A stretch of DNA of 64,000 nucleotides from Phycisphaerales bacterium (GCA_029260455.1 JAJDDF010000011.1:456359-520358); one strand, 5' to 3'. Shown: positions 37,401 to 45,785, numbered from the stretch's first letter. Made by a program: numbers and translations. Notes: a model not told the origin generated them from the letters alone.

Positions 37401-37440
37401 GGCGTTACGAAATGCTTTTCTTGGCACACTGGACTGGTAA
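34423..37440 (+). CDS. purL: Phosphoribosylformylglycinamidine synthase, PurS-PurL fusion
   Basis: It amidates FGAR in purine synthesis, using ammonia from PurQ. Small PurL proteins have about 730 residues; this one has 1005. The extra N-terminal part looks like PurS units: VHPLPGVMDPVARTVENA and CLANGVIEHIHTEPWEP match the PurS ends well, and residues 10-80 resemble a weaker first copy. The PurL core follows with TWSEHCVHKTLKS, VKVETHNRPSAIEPYGGAAT-like sequence, GRTGKDGIHGATFSS and DCGAGGFSSAVGEMG. GAGGA lies before the ATG. purQ starts 3 bases after it. Confidence 0.94.
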   Translation: MGALHGSAGVLVRRFETRVLPHIGDARERAVVREAHRLGVGTTGVRSSRVYLIESAIDTAQAKRLLEELLTDPARDSGIEGARQAEASDVVIEVHPLPGVMDPVARTVENAATELLGMPSESVRVSTGWRFDIAGATIEGALKLARQCLANGVIEHIHTEPWEPTSLPRGAPADQTVQHVPMRGMTDVELASLSMRGHLFLNLDEMRAIQRHFEQLQREPTDIELETIAQTWSEHCVHKTLKSSVLYTPPVDECIDWQGRPGCTVRADGAVMIDNLLRSTIAAATFELRDDGLDWALSVFVDNSGVIAFDEKYAVCMKVETHNRPSAIEPYGGAATGIGGCIRDIMGTGMGAQPIANTDVFCVAHPDSWNQSEDDHKELHNLPPGVLHPRRILTRVVDGVRDYGNRMGIPTVNGAVHFDDRYIGNPLVYCGCVGILPRDMVTGEPCPGDLIVALGGRTGKDGIHGATFSSGEVTSGHADEFSHAVQIGNAIEQKRVLDALLRARDAAGGPLYSAITDCGAGGFSSAVGEMGEKIGAEVNLERAPLKYDGLRYDEIWISESQERMVLAVPSEQLAALQQVCDEESVELAVLGSFGRTNEQGEPELMLRYDGTEVGRLSMPFLHNGLPMPMRIAMWRTQPPEQRDAIDAPIDIERTLLALLAHPDIASKRWIISQYDHEVQGNTVGKPLVGPAQEGPGDAAVIEPVPGSGRGLAIACGMATRLGHPDTHGADPYIMAMAAVDECVRNLVCVGADPTRIAILDNYCWPGCDDEYTMGALVRASVGCYDAAKAYRTPFISGKDSLNNQYRNRQTGELIEIPPTLLISGMGIVPNLHNRITSDMKAVDDSVLVLIRPCEWTSLGGSCAEAILRHGGVLPKAAPDAWARCAHAVHRMINSGNVCAAHDCSDGGILAAVAEMLIGAGETVGAEIDANVLSRSEPTAALFAEHPGNYLLQIKDIGRLEQLDGVECIVVGAILEMPELRVIGAGLGVTLDVSALRNAFLGTLDW

Positions 37441-37443
37441 GCG

Positions 37444-38322
37444 ATGACACTCACTTTGGATACTAGGATGGCAAATAGTGTCGCACGCAAGAGTGATGTC
37501 AGGCCACGTGCGCTGGTGATGCACGCCGCGGGGACGAACTGCAATGCAGAGATGGTGCGCGCCTTTGAGCAAGCGGGTGCTGCGCCGGAGCGTGTGCATC
37601 TTGATCGGCTTATTGCAGAGCCATCGATGATCGAGTCATTCGACCTAATCGGCGTGCCGGGCGGGTTCAGTTATGGTGATGACATTGCTGCGGGTCGCGT
37701 GCTTGCAATGCGGATGCGCACGCACCTGTATGGCGCGTTGCGCGATGCATCGATGCGGGGCGTACCGATCATTGGGGTGTGCAATGGTTTTCAGGCGCTT
37801 GTGCAGTGTGGGTTGTTGCCGGGGTTGCGGAGTAGTGAACATGATGGAAAATCTATATGGCCCGATGAGTCAGCAGAAAGTGCTGTTACACTTGCGGACA
37901 ACGCAGGCGGGCGATTTATTGATTCATGGGTGCGCGTTGAGGCGAACGCAGCAAGTCCCTGCATCTGGACGAAGGGATTGCACGACGTGAGCGCAGAGGC
38001 AGGCATGTTGCCTTTGGCATCGGGGGAGGGCCGGTTTGTTGCAGCCTCGCAAAGCGTCCTTGATGCACTTGATGCCGGCGGGCACATTGCGCTGCGGTAT
38101 GTAGACAATATAAACGGTAGTCAGGGTGCGATTGCGGGCATTTGCGATGCAAGTGGGCGTGTGTTTGGGTTGATGCCGCACCCCGATCGCTATTTGTCGT
38201 GGGACAATCATCCATTTGCAACTCGTCTAGATGATAACGTGCGCATGGGCGACACGCCGGGGGTTGCGATGTTTCGTGGTGCGGTTGAGGCAGCAAAGAC
38301 AGTGGCGAACCGACCGAGATGA
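37444..38322 (+). CDS. purQ: Phosphoribosylformylglycinamidine synthase glutaminase subunit
   Basis: It supplies ammonia to PurL. Class I amidotransferase motifs are GVPGGFSYGDDIAAGR, the nucleophile cysteine in GVCNGFQALVQCG, and the HPD motif in LMPHPDRYLSW. The 292-residue length is longer than the 220-230 of Bacillus PurQ and resembles the long form with extra loops. It follows the purL fusion at 3 bases and overlaps the glycosyltransferase gene by ATGA. Confidence 0.94.
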   Translation: MTLTLDTRMANSVARKSDVRPRALVMHAAGTNCNAEMVRAFEQAGAAPERVHLDRLIAEPSMIESFDLIGVPGGFSYGDDIAAGRVLAMRMRTHLYGALRDASMRGVPIIGVCNGFQALVQCGLLPGLRSSEHDGKSIWPDESAESAVTLADNAGGRFIDSWVRVEANAASPCIWTKGLHDVSAEAGMLPLASGEGRFVAASQSVLDALDAGGHIALRYVDNINGSQGAIAGICDASGRVFGLMPHPDRYLSWDNHPFATRLDDNVRMGDTPGVAMFRGAVEAAKTVANRPR

Positions 38323-39851
38323 AATCAGAAGCGCGCATGATGCGGATTGTTCTTGCGCTGGTGTGCGCGACGGTGGCGGTTGTATTTTGTGCGCGCATCT
38401 TTGGCCCGTCGGATCTGTATCAGAACCACGATCAATCCAAGACTGCGTCATTCACAGCGGACATCGTGCTCAATGGGCGATGGGCCTTACCGATTGATAT
38501 GACCGGTGCGCGCACGCGCAAGCCGCCGCTTTACAACTGGATTGGTGCGCCATTCTTTGCAGCGGGGTGGCACAGTGAATTCGCACTAAAATTTCCTTCG
38601 GTGTTGGCCGGGCTGGCGACAGTTGTGCTGACGTTCTTTGCGGCGCGGCGGTTGTTTGGGGTGAAAGAACCAGCACTTGCATATGCGACGGCAGCGCTGT
38701 GGATCGCAGCACCTGAAAACGCAAAGCACATCTATTTTTGCAGGCCGGATATCGTTCTCATCGCGCTGCTCACCGGTGGATGGTTGTGCGCCATGCGCGC
38801 TCTGGACACCCGCCCCGGGAAGGCGCGAGCATGGGTGCTTGCGGCAATGTGGGCGATTACCGGGCTTGCAGCGATCACAAAAGGACCGGCGGCGGTTTTG
38901 ATACCAATGTATGCACTCCTGCATAGTGCGTGGATCGGCGTACGTGATGCAGAGGGTGAGATGCAGCGCGGGCGAAAATGGGCAGCGCGCATCGGATGGT
39001 GGGGCATGCCGATTGTGCTCGCGATTGTCGCAGCGTGGCTCATTCCTGCGTATCTTGCGGATCCAGATTATGTGCGAGAGGGATTGCTTGGCAGAGAGAT
39101 GGCAGGGCGACTTGATGCATCGAAGGGCGCGGGAACTATTGTCGAACGCCTGGCGGCGCATTCGCGCCCGATTCGATTCTTCTTTGAGCGTTTTGCACCG
39201 TGGTCGGCGCTGTGTGCCGCGGCGCTCTTCATGCTTGGGCCGATCAAACGGGTGCGCGAACATCCACTTGCGCCTACGCTGTTATGGGTGCTCATGGTGC
39301 TTGGCGTGATGACACTTCTTGCTGGCAAAGGGGGGTCATACATTGCACCGGCGTATCCGGCGGCGGCGATTCTTGCGGTGCATGGCTTTACAGTATTGCT
39401 TGCGGCATTCAAGGTATCGAAGGCAAAAACACCTGTAATTATTGCTGCATGTGCGCTGTTGGTTGGCACTTCTATTGGCACGCGCGAGATGTTCTTTTCG
39501 CGCGGGGCGCGCACCGAGACGGGCGATGCGATCGTTGCATTCTCACGCGGTGCGGAGCGCATCGTTGGCAGTGATGCGGTTGTTTTTGCAGACCTAGGCT
39601 ATGTGCCGATTCCGACGCTCATGGGCCAACATCAGGTGGGACCTGCAACTGAAGATGAGATCGGCGCTGCGCACTGGGTGATCATGCCCGTGCGCGACAG
39701 CTTGCCCGAGCCGGTGCTTGTGTCTGATGAATTGAAACGGCTGCGCGCCCAAGATGGCGGCGTGCGCGGCGGCGTGATTCACATCGGACTCTGGCCAATA
39801 GAAACGGTTCGAGATGACATTCGTGGAACGATTGGGGACAAATTGCCGTAG
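38319..39851 (+). CDS. ArnT/PMT-like membrane glycosyltransferase
   Basis: A 510-residue protein with about ten to twelve membrane helices. The first periplasmic loop carries YQNHDQSK and TRKPPLYNW, the pattern of GT-C enzymes such as ArnT and PMT_2 proteins that use polyprenyl-phosphate sugars. Further on, FCRPDIVL and an ITKGPAAVLIP stretch fit the same family. The acceptor could be lipid A or another envelope glycan; the sequence does not decide. It overlaps purQ, although the functions are unrelated, so this is operon sharing only. Confidence 0.85.
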   Translation: MKSEARMMRIVLALVCATVAVVFCARIFGPSDLYQNHDQSKTASFTADIVLNGRWALPIDMTGARTRKPPLYNWIGAPFFAAGWHSEFALKFPSVLAGLATVVLTFFAARRLFGVKEPALAYATAALWIAAPENAKHIYFCRPDIVLIALLTGGWLCAMRALDTRPGKARAWVLAAMWAITGLAAITKGPAAVLIPMYALLHSAWIGVRDAEGEMQRGRKWAARIGWWGMPIVLAIVAAWLIPAYLADPDYVREGLLGREMAGRLDASKGAGTIVERLAAHSRPIRFFFERFAPWSALCAAALFMLGPIKRVREHPLAPTLLWVLMVLGVMTLLAGKGGSYIAPAYPAAAILAVHGFTVLLAAFKVSKAKTPVIIAACALLVGTSIGTREMFFSRGARTETGDAIVAFSRGAERIVGSDAVVFADLGYVPIPTLMGQHQVGPATEDEIGAAHWVIMPVRDSLPEPVLVSDELKRLRAQDGGVRGGVIHIGLWPIETVRDDIRGTIGDKLP

Positions 39852-39861
39852 GGTGTGTCAT

Positions 39862-40785
39862 ATGACGGCGAATGAACCAACACCTGAATCAGCTTCAGGC
39901 CCCGCTCCTCAGCCAGTTCCAACGCCGCGTCCGTCATGGTGGGTCGCGGAGGTGTGCGCCGAGTGCAGCTATGACCTGCGCGGGCTGAGTGTTGAGGGTG
40001 TGTGCCCGGAGTGCGGGGTAGAGATTGCCAAAAGTGTGCCATTGCCGATCCATGCGTGGCCGAAGAAGTTGCGCAATACGATCAGCGCGGGGGCGTGGAT
40101 GGCAGCGGGGGGGAATACGCTAATAACCGCGATTCTTTCAATCGCTGTAGCATGGGATGCGGTGGATGATGATGCGGATTGGAACGAGACAGTTGAGATT
40201 GTTCTGATCGTTCTCATTTGGGCAATGATTGCCGTGGGTTGGTGGCTCATGGCGAGGGCGCGCAATGTGGACCATTCAATGGCGCGCCAGCTTGCCTGCA
40301 AGCGGCTTGCTATGGATGCATGGGCTTTCGCAGTTTCGGGCGCTTGCATCGGTGCGATAGTCATTGTGATGAATTACTGGCGAAATCTGCCAGACAAAGT
40401 GGAAATAGCTGCCTCAATCACCGCGATCTGCTGTTTGGTTCTTTCTATTGCCGCGTATGGCTTCGGACATGTTCGATCTCTCGATGTTGCACAGACTGTT
40501 GGGAGCCGACGTGCGTCAACCAGATTGCCGCGTGTTGCGAAGATTGTGAAGCTGTACTCGATTTTTGCTTTGATCGGCGCGATGACCTTCGGGATCGCCG
40601 GAGCGGTCGTCTTGGACAACATGGGCTATTGGCGAGCGCTGGAGTATTGGGGCTATGGAATTGCGGTCGTGATTGCCTCGATCTGGGGGAGCGCTGCCAT
40701 TGTTCTGTGGCGCGTGGGTTGCATCGTGCGCTGGCCGCGGGAAGTTGAAGCTTCCCCCGCACCCATTCCCCCCACATCTGCATAA
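39862..40785 (+). CDS. Zinc-ribbon membrane protein (CSYDLRGL family)
   Basis: After a Pro-rich leader of about 30 residues the protein has CAECSYDLRGLSVEGVCPECG, a four-cysteine zinc ribbon, then about six hydrophobic segments (TLITAILSIAVAW, IVLIVLIWAMIAVGWWLM and others). The 308-residue protein is most like its neighbours at 11009 and 40804 in layout. The ATG at 39862 follows AGGGTG. It is 10 bases after the glycosyltransferase. Function unknown. Confidence 0.75.
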   Translation: MTANEPTPESASGPAPQPVPTPRPSWWVAEVCAECSYDLRGLSVEGVCPECGVEIAKSVPLPIHAWPKKLRNTISAGAWMAAGGNTLITAILSIAVAWDAVDDDADWNETVEIVLIVLIWAMIAVGWWLMARARNVDHSMARQLACKRLAMDAWAFAVSGACIGAIVIVMNYWRNLPDKVEIAASITAICCLVLSIAAYGFGHVRSLDVAQTVGSRRASTRLPRVAKIVKLYSIFALIGAMTFGIAGAVVLDNMGYWRALEYWGYGIAVVIASIWGSAAIVLWRVGCIVRWPREVEASPAPIPPTSA

Positions 40786-40803
40786 TGTTCTCAGAGCAAC
40801 ACC

Positions 40804-41913
40804 ATGGGACACCCAACCTCACCAACACCGCGAATACAGGAAAAAGGCCAAGGCCGGTTTATCTCCGAAGAGATGAACTGCAAGTCCTGCGGGTATGACC
40901 TGCGCGGGCTGAACTATGGGCAGAAGTGTCCGGAGTGCGGCACGATCATCTCGGTCTCCATTGCCAAAGGCGGGCGGTACTCGGGGCTTGGTCATGCGCC
41001 GGAGCGTTTTCTGACGGTGCTTACTGTTGGGTTGTTGATGATTGGTCTGAGTGTGCCGCTGGATTTCATCGCTGAGGGAATCACGGCTTCAGGAGGGTTG
41101 CAGGCGATTATTCTTACGATTGTGCCGTCGCTGATGTGGTTTGGTGGCGTGTTGCTTGTATGCAGGCGCAGGCCGAACGATCCCGGATACACGATTGGTG
41201 AATGGGAAGATCGTTTCCGGCGTTTGACGATTGTTCTGCAGGTGGCGATGTTATTGAGTGAGGGAGCGGAGGCGTTGTTGTACTTCGCAACGCCCGGGAC
41301 GTTTCTTGAGCAGGCGACGGTCATCGCGGGGGCGGTTTTTGCGTTCGCTGGTGCGATCGGGTTTTTCCCATTTGCGGTGTATTTGAGTTACATCGCAGAC
41401 TGGGGGAGTGATACGCGGCTTGGGCATCGGCTGCGCGCGGTGGCATGGTGTCTTGCGGCGAGTTCGCTTGTGCTGGTGACACACTATTCGGTGGACACGC
41501 TGGCAGAATTGGCGGGGCATCAGGGTCACGGGTTTTTCGGTTTTGTGAGGGGTGTGCTTGGTCTTGCGACATTGCCCGGATTTGTGGTGTTCTATGTCGC
41601 GCAGCTTATCCTCATAGTGTCACTCATTCAGTTGCTTGCGGTGGTGGGGTGGGCGAAGCGCAACGCGGGGTCGGAAGTGGAGCGCGATCAGCGGGTGATG
41701 GAGCGCCGGGCGGAGCGGGCTGAGGAACTTGTGCATGTGTCGCAGACGATCGAAGGGCCAGACACGTCGGACCTGCTGCCCGCGGCCGGTGGGGGGCGGA
41801 CGCCAGCTGAGGGTGAAGAGCCCGAGCCGGAGCTGCCAAAGGAAGACACCCGCACGCCGGAGGAACTCATGGGGCGTGATCTGGATGCTTATGGCCTTGA
41901 AGCGGATGAGTGA
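40804..41913 (+). CDS. Zinc-ribbon membrane protein (CGYDLRGL family)
   Basis: CKSCGYDLRGLNYGQKCPECG begins at residue 26, followed by about seven hydrophobic segments and an acidic, proline-rich C-terminus (EEPEPELPKEDTRTPEEL). The start at 40804 gives 369 residues; an ATG at 40873, just before MNCKSCGYD, is an equally good choice. It lies 18 bases after the previous zinc-ribbon gene, so the two probably arose as a tandem pair. No enzymatic motif was seen. Confidence 0.75.
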   Translation: MGHPTSPTPRIQEKGQGRFISEEMNCKSCGYDLRGLNYGQKCPECGTIISVSIAKGGRYSGLGHAPERFLTVLTVGLLMIGLSVPLDFIAEGITASGGLQAIILTIVPSLMWFGGVLLVCRRRPNDPGYTIGEWEDRFRRLTIVLQVAMLLSEGAEALLYFATPGTFLEQATVIAGAVFAFAGAIGFFPFAVYLSYIADWGSDTRLGHRLRAVAWCLAASSLVLVTHYSVDTLAELAGHQGHGFFGFVRGVLGLATLPGFVVFYVAQLILIVSLIQLLAVVGWAKRNAGSEVERDQRVMERRAERAEELVHVSQTIEGPDTSDLLPAAGGGRTPAEGEEPEPELPKEDTRTPEELMGRDLDAYGLEADE

Positions 41914-42081
41914 GCACCCTGGAATCGGGCTCGGTGGCGTTGGGGGCCGGGATGTGGTCTGCTATGGGGGCAAGCAAGGGCCCGAGTCGCGAGGATCGGG
42001 GTGAAGGGACAAGTGGACGCACGGCGTGGCGAACTTGGCATGTGCTGAGGCCCGCGTGCGTCCGAGGAGTTGAGTGTCACG

Positions 42082-43206
42082 ATGCCCACGACCCAGAAGC
42101 CGACGGCAACGAACGAAACAAAGACGCAAACGCCCACGAGGATCTTGCGGTGTGGTGTGATCGGTGTGGGGCGAATGGGCCAGCACCATGCGACGAAATA
42201 TTCCAAACTTGATGGTGTGGATCTTGTCGGGGTCGTTGATGATTCCGAGGATCGGCGCCTGAAGCATTCAGAGCGCCTTGGCGTGCCGGCCTATGCCAAT
42301 GAGCGAGAATTGATCGACGCGGGTATCGATGCGGTGACCATCGCGGTGCCAACAACGTATCACCTGAAATGTGCGCGGCCATTGCTCGAAGCAGGCGTGG
42401 CGTGTCTGATCGAAAAGCCACTGGCCAATTCACAGGAAGAGGCCATCGAACTTGCCGATCTTGCCGAGCGGCACAACGCGACGCTCATGGTCGGGCATAT
42501 TGAAAGGTTCAATCCTGCGGTGATTGCCCTTGAGCGTGCGCAGACGATTGGCATGGATCGTCCGGATGGCACGAAGGGCGTGGTGCCGCGATTTGTTGAA
42601 GTTGTGCGCGTGAGTCCGATGACATTTCGTTCTGTGGATGTGTCGGTTGTGATGGATATGATGATTCATGATCTGGATGTGGTCTTGTGGCTCATGGGCG
42701 GGCGCGAGCCGACGGAAGTGCAGGCGTCTGGTGTGCCGGTGCTTACCGAGCATGAAGATGTGTGCCATGCGCGGCTCACCTTTGATACGCCGCGGGGCAA
42801 GTGCGTTGCGAATATCAGCGCATCGCGGCTGGCGATGAAGACCGAGCGCAAGACGCGGATTATTGGTGAAAATGGGTATGTTTCGATCGATTACGCCCGG
42901 AAGAAGGGCATCCTGATTCGCAAGACAGCCAATCAGCTTGCGATGGAGCAGATTCGTGAAGACCTGCGCAATGGCAAGGATTTGAGCGATCTGGACTATG
43001 GCGAACTGGTGACGATCGAGGATCTGGAGCTTGAGGAAGACGCTGATCAGCTTGAGCACGAGATTCAGAGCTTTTTGGAGGCGGTGCGGACCGGGCGCAC
43101 GCCGCAGATTGATGCGAAGGCGGGCCTCGGCGCGGTGCGGACGGCGGAGCGCATCATGGAGGCCGCCCGGGCAGAGCGCGCCGCGGATGCGACGAAGAGC
43201 TTTTAG
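42082..43206 (+). CDS. Gfo/Idh/MocA-family NAD-dependent dehydrogenase
   Basis: The Rossmann motif GVIGVGRMGQHHATKY lies near residue 20, then EKPLANSQEEA (with the conserved lysine of the family) and GHIERFNPAV, which is typical for the group acting on nucleotide sugars such as UDP-GlcNAc 3-dehydrogenases. The C-terminal half is the alpha/beta substrate domain. I chose the ATG at 42082; a TTG at 42070 is in the same frame. Length is 374 residues. A role in lipid A or surface sugar synthesis is possible but unproven. Confidence 0.88.
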   Translation: MPTTQKPTATNETKTQTPTRILRCGVIGVGRMGQHHATKYSKLDGVDLVGVVDDSEDRRLKHSERLGVPAYANERELIDAGIDAVTIAVPTTYHLKCARPLLEAGVACLIEKPLANSQEEAIELADLAERHNATLMVGHIERFNPAVIALERAQTIGMDRPDGTKGVVPRFVEVVRVSPMTFRSVDVSVVMDMMIHDLDVVLWLMGGREPTEVQASGVPVLTEHEDVCHARLTFDTPRGKCVANISASRLAMKTERKTRIIGENGYVSIDYARKKGILIRKTANQLAMEQIREDLRNGKDLSDLDYGELVTIEDLELEEDADQLEHEIQSFLEAVRTGRTPQIDAKAGLGAVRTAERIMEAARAERAADATKSF

Positions 43207-43239
43207 GGGTCGCTATACTGTCCGCCCCGATTCGACAGC

Positions 43240-43259
43240 CCGCCGCGAGGACGCGGCGG
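43240..43259. repeat. Short GC-rich hairpin before atpC
   Basis: CCGCCGCG and CGCGGCGG are separated by a 4-base loop, in the 89-base gap between the dehydrogenase and atpC. There is no T-run. A TATACT at 43214-43219 upstream could be a -10 element for atpC; if so this hairpin would be in its mRNA leader. Confidence 0.4.
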
Positions 43260-43295
43260 CGCGCTTGAGCGTTTGCCCTTTTCAGGAGTGTGCTC

Positions 43296-43700
43296 GTGGC
43301 TGACAAGACCTTTACATGCAAGTTGATCACGCCCGAGGCGCGAGTGCTCGATGCGGCGGCGACATACGCCTCGGTGCCCATGCACGACGGGCAGTTTGGT
43401 GTGATGCATCAGACGTCGGCGGTGGTGGGCAAACTTGGGCCGGGCGAGCTGCGCGTGGATATGCCGGGCGGGCAGAGCCGAAGCTGGTTCATCGAAGGCG
43501 GGTTCATGCAGAATGTGGGCGACAGCCTCACCGTGCTTGCAAGTGGCGCAACGCCTGTGGGCGAACTGGATGCCGCGGAGGCGCGGGCGGAACTTGCAGA
43601 AGCGAACGCTCGCAAGCCCGCAGAGCCAGTGCAGATGAATGCGATCACCGAGGCGCGGCGTATCGCACAGGCTAAGGTGGCGGCGTCAGCGCGCAAGTAG
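43296..43700 (+). CDS. atpC: ATP synthase F1 epsilon subunit
   Basis: A 134-residue protein with the N-terminal beta-sandwich of F1 epsilon (FTCKLITPEARVL, MHDGQFGVMHQTSAVVGKLGPG, GGFMQNVGDSLTVLA) and a short C-terminal helical tail (ARAELAEANARKP). The GTG at 43296 has AGGAG eight bases upstream; a GTG at 43290 is also in frame. The other ATP synthase genes are not within 20 kb, although atpC is normally the last gene of the atp operon. Confidence 0.93.
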   Translation: MADKTFTCKLITPEARVLDAAATYASVPMHDGQFGVMHQTSAVVGKLGPGELRVDMPGGQSRSWFIEGGFMQNVGDSLTVLASGATPVGELDAAEARAELAEANARKPAEPVQMNAITEARRIAQAKVAASARK

Positions 43701-43702
43701 CT

Positions 43703-43738
43703 TTCCTGGTGGCATAGGTCTTTGACCTGTGCTCTTGA
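43703..43738. repeat. Degenerate GGTGGC-led hairpin repeat
   Basis: TCCTGGTGGCATAGGTCTTT followed by GACCTGTG. It matches the layout of TCTTGGTGGCGCAGGTCTCT near 60574-60593 and is related to the GGGTGGC-led hairpins elsewhere. It fills most of the gap between atpC and the next gene. Confidence 0.5.
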
Positions 43739-43753
43739 CTTGATGAGGTTGCT

Positions 43754-44764
43754 GTGAGCAATGGCGAAAAGCCGATGCACTGGGTGGTCATCGGTACTGG
43801 TGCGATTGCGCAGAAAGTGACGCCGGTGCTTGCGCGTTCGCGGGGATGCACAGTCGCAGCCGTGGCATCGCGCACGATTGAACGGGCCCAAGAGTTTATT
43901 GCAACGATCGAAGGTGCGCAGGGGGCTGAGCCTCTGATGCTTGGTGAAGCGCCGGGCATGTTTGATGGTGGGCAGGAAAATATAGACGCGGCGTACATCA
44001 CTCTTCCAAACCGCATGCATCCCGAATGGACGATTGCACTGCTTAAGCGCGGCGTGCCTGTGCTGTGCGAGAAACCATTGGCGTGGCGCGAAGATCAAGT
44101 GCAGGCAATGGTGGCATGCGGCGGTTGTTTCGCAGAAGGCTTCATGAATCTGCATCACTCGGTGTCAGCGCGGCTGCGCGAGATCGCTCGCGGCGGTGAA
44201 CATGGCCCCATCGGTGCGCTTGTCGAGGTGCGGGCCAATCGCTGCACGAATATGACTGTGCCGGATCGCATTGCAACCCGCAGATCACACACATGGGCGG
44301 GCGGGGCGATGATGGACCTCGGGTGTTATTGCCTGAGCTTTGCGCGGTTTGTAACGGGTGAGGAGTTTGCAGACCTGCGTGCACATGGCGAACTTGCACC
44401 ACCAGCGCCGGGCGAGATAAAGCAGGTCGATGGGACAGTGCATATTGAAGGTGAGTTTCCATGCGGAGTTCGTTTGCGGGCAAAGTGTTCGATCATGGAG
44501 CAGGAGCCGACGCATGTGCGACTGATCGGCACGCGCGGCGAAGCGTATTGCGAATGGCCCTGGAATCCGCCAGAAGACACCGGCGCGCCGATTGAAGTCA
44601 CGCGAGATGGCAAGAAGACGACGGAAGTCGTCAAGGGTGACTCCGCGTTTGTGTCACAGTTTGAGCGCTTTGTCCGCCAAGAGCGCATTTGGCCCGAAGG
44701 GTGGGAAGAGCACCAGGCTCGCGTGATGGAGACGTGCTTGGAGCAACTAGGGGTCCAATACTAG
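43754..44764 (+). CDS. Gfo/Idh/MocA-family oxidoreductase
   Basis: A 336-residue protein that starts with GTG at 43754 (GAGG seven bases upstream). It has VVIGTGAIAQKVTPVL as its nucleotide-binding motif, CEKPLAWREDQ, and the substrate domain with WAGGAMMDLGCYCLSFAR, a motif shared with dimeric dihydrodiol and trans-1,2-dihydrobenzene dehydrogenase-like members. Only about a quarter of the residues seem shared with the family neighbour at 42082, so this is not a recent duplicate. Substrate unknown. Confidence 0.88.
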   Translation: MSNGEKPMHWVVIGTGAIAQKVTPVLARSRGCTVAAVASRTIERAQEFIATIEGAQGAEPLMLGEAPGMFDGGQENIDAAYITLPNRMHPEWTIALLKRGVPVLCEKPLAWREDQVQAMVACGGCFAEGFMNLHHSVSARLREIARGGEHGPIGALVEVRANRCTNMTVPDRIATRRSHTWAGGAMMDLGCYCLSFARFVTGEEFADLRAHGELAPPAPGEIKQVDGTVHIEGEFPCGVRLRAKCSIMEQEPTHVRLIGTRGEAYCEWPWNPPEDTGAPIEVTRDGKKTTEVVKGDSAFVSQFERFVRQERIWPEGWEEHQARVMETCLEQLGVQY

Positions 44765-44772
44765 CCGCTCAC

Positions 44773-44800
44773 CCGTCTCCCCTCGAGCGGGGCGAGGGAG
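44773..44800. repeat. CTCCCCTCGAGCGGGGCGAG repeat
   Basis: CGTCTCCCCTCGAGCGGGGC with GAGGGA after it. It is an imperfect hairpin in the gap between two converging genes, related in style to the repeat at 13281-13319. Confidence 0.45.
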
Positions 44801-44841
44801 CCAGACAAGACGTTAGTCTCTCAGTCTCTTCGTCTCTTCCC

Positions 44842-45762
44842 CTACACCTTGATCATTTCCATGAACTGCTCATAGCGGTGCGCGACTTCTTCTTTGGTGA
44901 GTGATGCCAACCGATCGAGCCCGAAGCTCTCGATTGTGAAGCTGGCGATGACCGTGCCGTGCGCAAGGGCTTGTCGGAAGGAACTCAGCGCGACGTTCAT
45001 GTCTTTGGAATGAAACGCGGCAAGATGGCCCATCATGCCGCCGGCAAATGAATCGCCCGCGCCGGTGGGATCAACCACTTCGCCCAGCGGATAGGCGGGC
45101 AGCATCGACACGCCCTGGTCGTGCACAAGCACGCAGCCGTGCTCGCCTTTCTTGATGACGACGAACATCAAGCCGCGCTCTTCGAGCATGTGCCTGCCCG
45201 CAGCGATCAGGTGCCGCTTGCCCGTATACATCCGCACTTCTTCGTCATTGAGAATGATGCCATCAACTTCGTTGAGCAACTTGTCGAGCTCGGGCTTTGC
45301 TGTATCGATCCAGAGATTCATTGTGTCGGCCACTGCAAACACGCGCTCGGGGAAGCTGTGCAGCATGTCAAGCTGCACGACCGGATGGCTGTTGGCCAGG
45401 AAGACGAACCTGGAATCTTCAAACTCGGGCGGGGCCTTGGGCGGATGCTCCGCAACCACACCAAGTTCTGTGAAGATTGTTTCGCGCGTGTTCCAGTCGT
45501 CGAAATATTTCCCGCCCCATGCAAATGTGCGTGAGCCTTCGCGCATCTCGAGGCCGCGCAGATCGATATTGGGAAACTGTTTGAAGACATCGTGATAGTC
45601 GGCGTGAAAATCATCACCCACTGCCGCGACCATGCGCACGGGCGTGAAGAAGCTCGCGGCTGCGGAGAAGTAAGTGCAACTGCCGCCCAGCACCTTTTCG
45701 CGCTTGTCGAAAGGTGTGTGGACTGTGTCGATGCCAATGGTGCCGGTGACGATGAGGGGCAT
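44842..45762 (-). CDS. PfkB-family carbohydrate/nucleoside kinase
   Basis: A 306-residue ribokinase-family enzyme. The first motif is KVLGGSCTYFSAAA, the second is the active-site DPTGAGDSFAGGMMGHL with the catalytic aspartate (the D before SFAGG). MYTGKRHL and the lid sequence near the N-terminus complete it. Such kinases phosphorylate sugars or adenosine; the substrate is not evident. AAGGAG precedes the ATG. It is divergent from gltX, with a TACGAT -10-like element at 45786-45791. Confidence 0.92.
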   Translation of the reverse strand: MPLIVTGTIGIDTVHTPFDKREKVLGGSCTYFSAAASFFTPVRMVAAVGDDFHADYHDVFKQFPNIDLRGLEMREGSRTFAWGGKYFDDWNTRETIFTELGVVAEHPPKAPPEFEDSRFVFLANSHPVVQLDMLHSFPERVFAVADTMNLWIDTAKPELDKLLNEVDGIILNDEEVRMYTGKRHLIAAGRHMLEERGLMFVVIKKGEHGCVLVHDQGVSMLPAYPLGEVVDPTGAGDSFAGGMMGHLAAFHSKDMNVALSSFRQALAHGTVIASFTIESFGLDRLASLTKEEVAHRYEQFMEMIKV

Positions 45763-45785
45763 GGGTTCTCCTTCTTGGGCCGGGT

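Noticed and set aside
42082..44764. The two Gfo/Idh/MocA genes considered as a recent duplication around atpC
   Set aside because: They share only family motifs; length and C-terminal domain motifs differ clearly.
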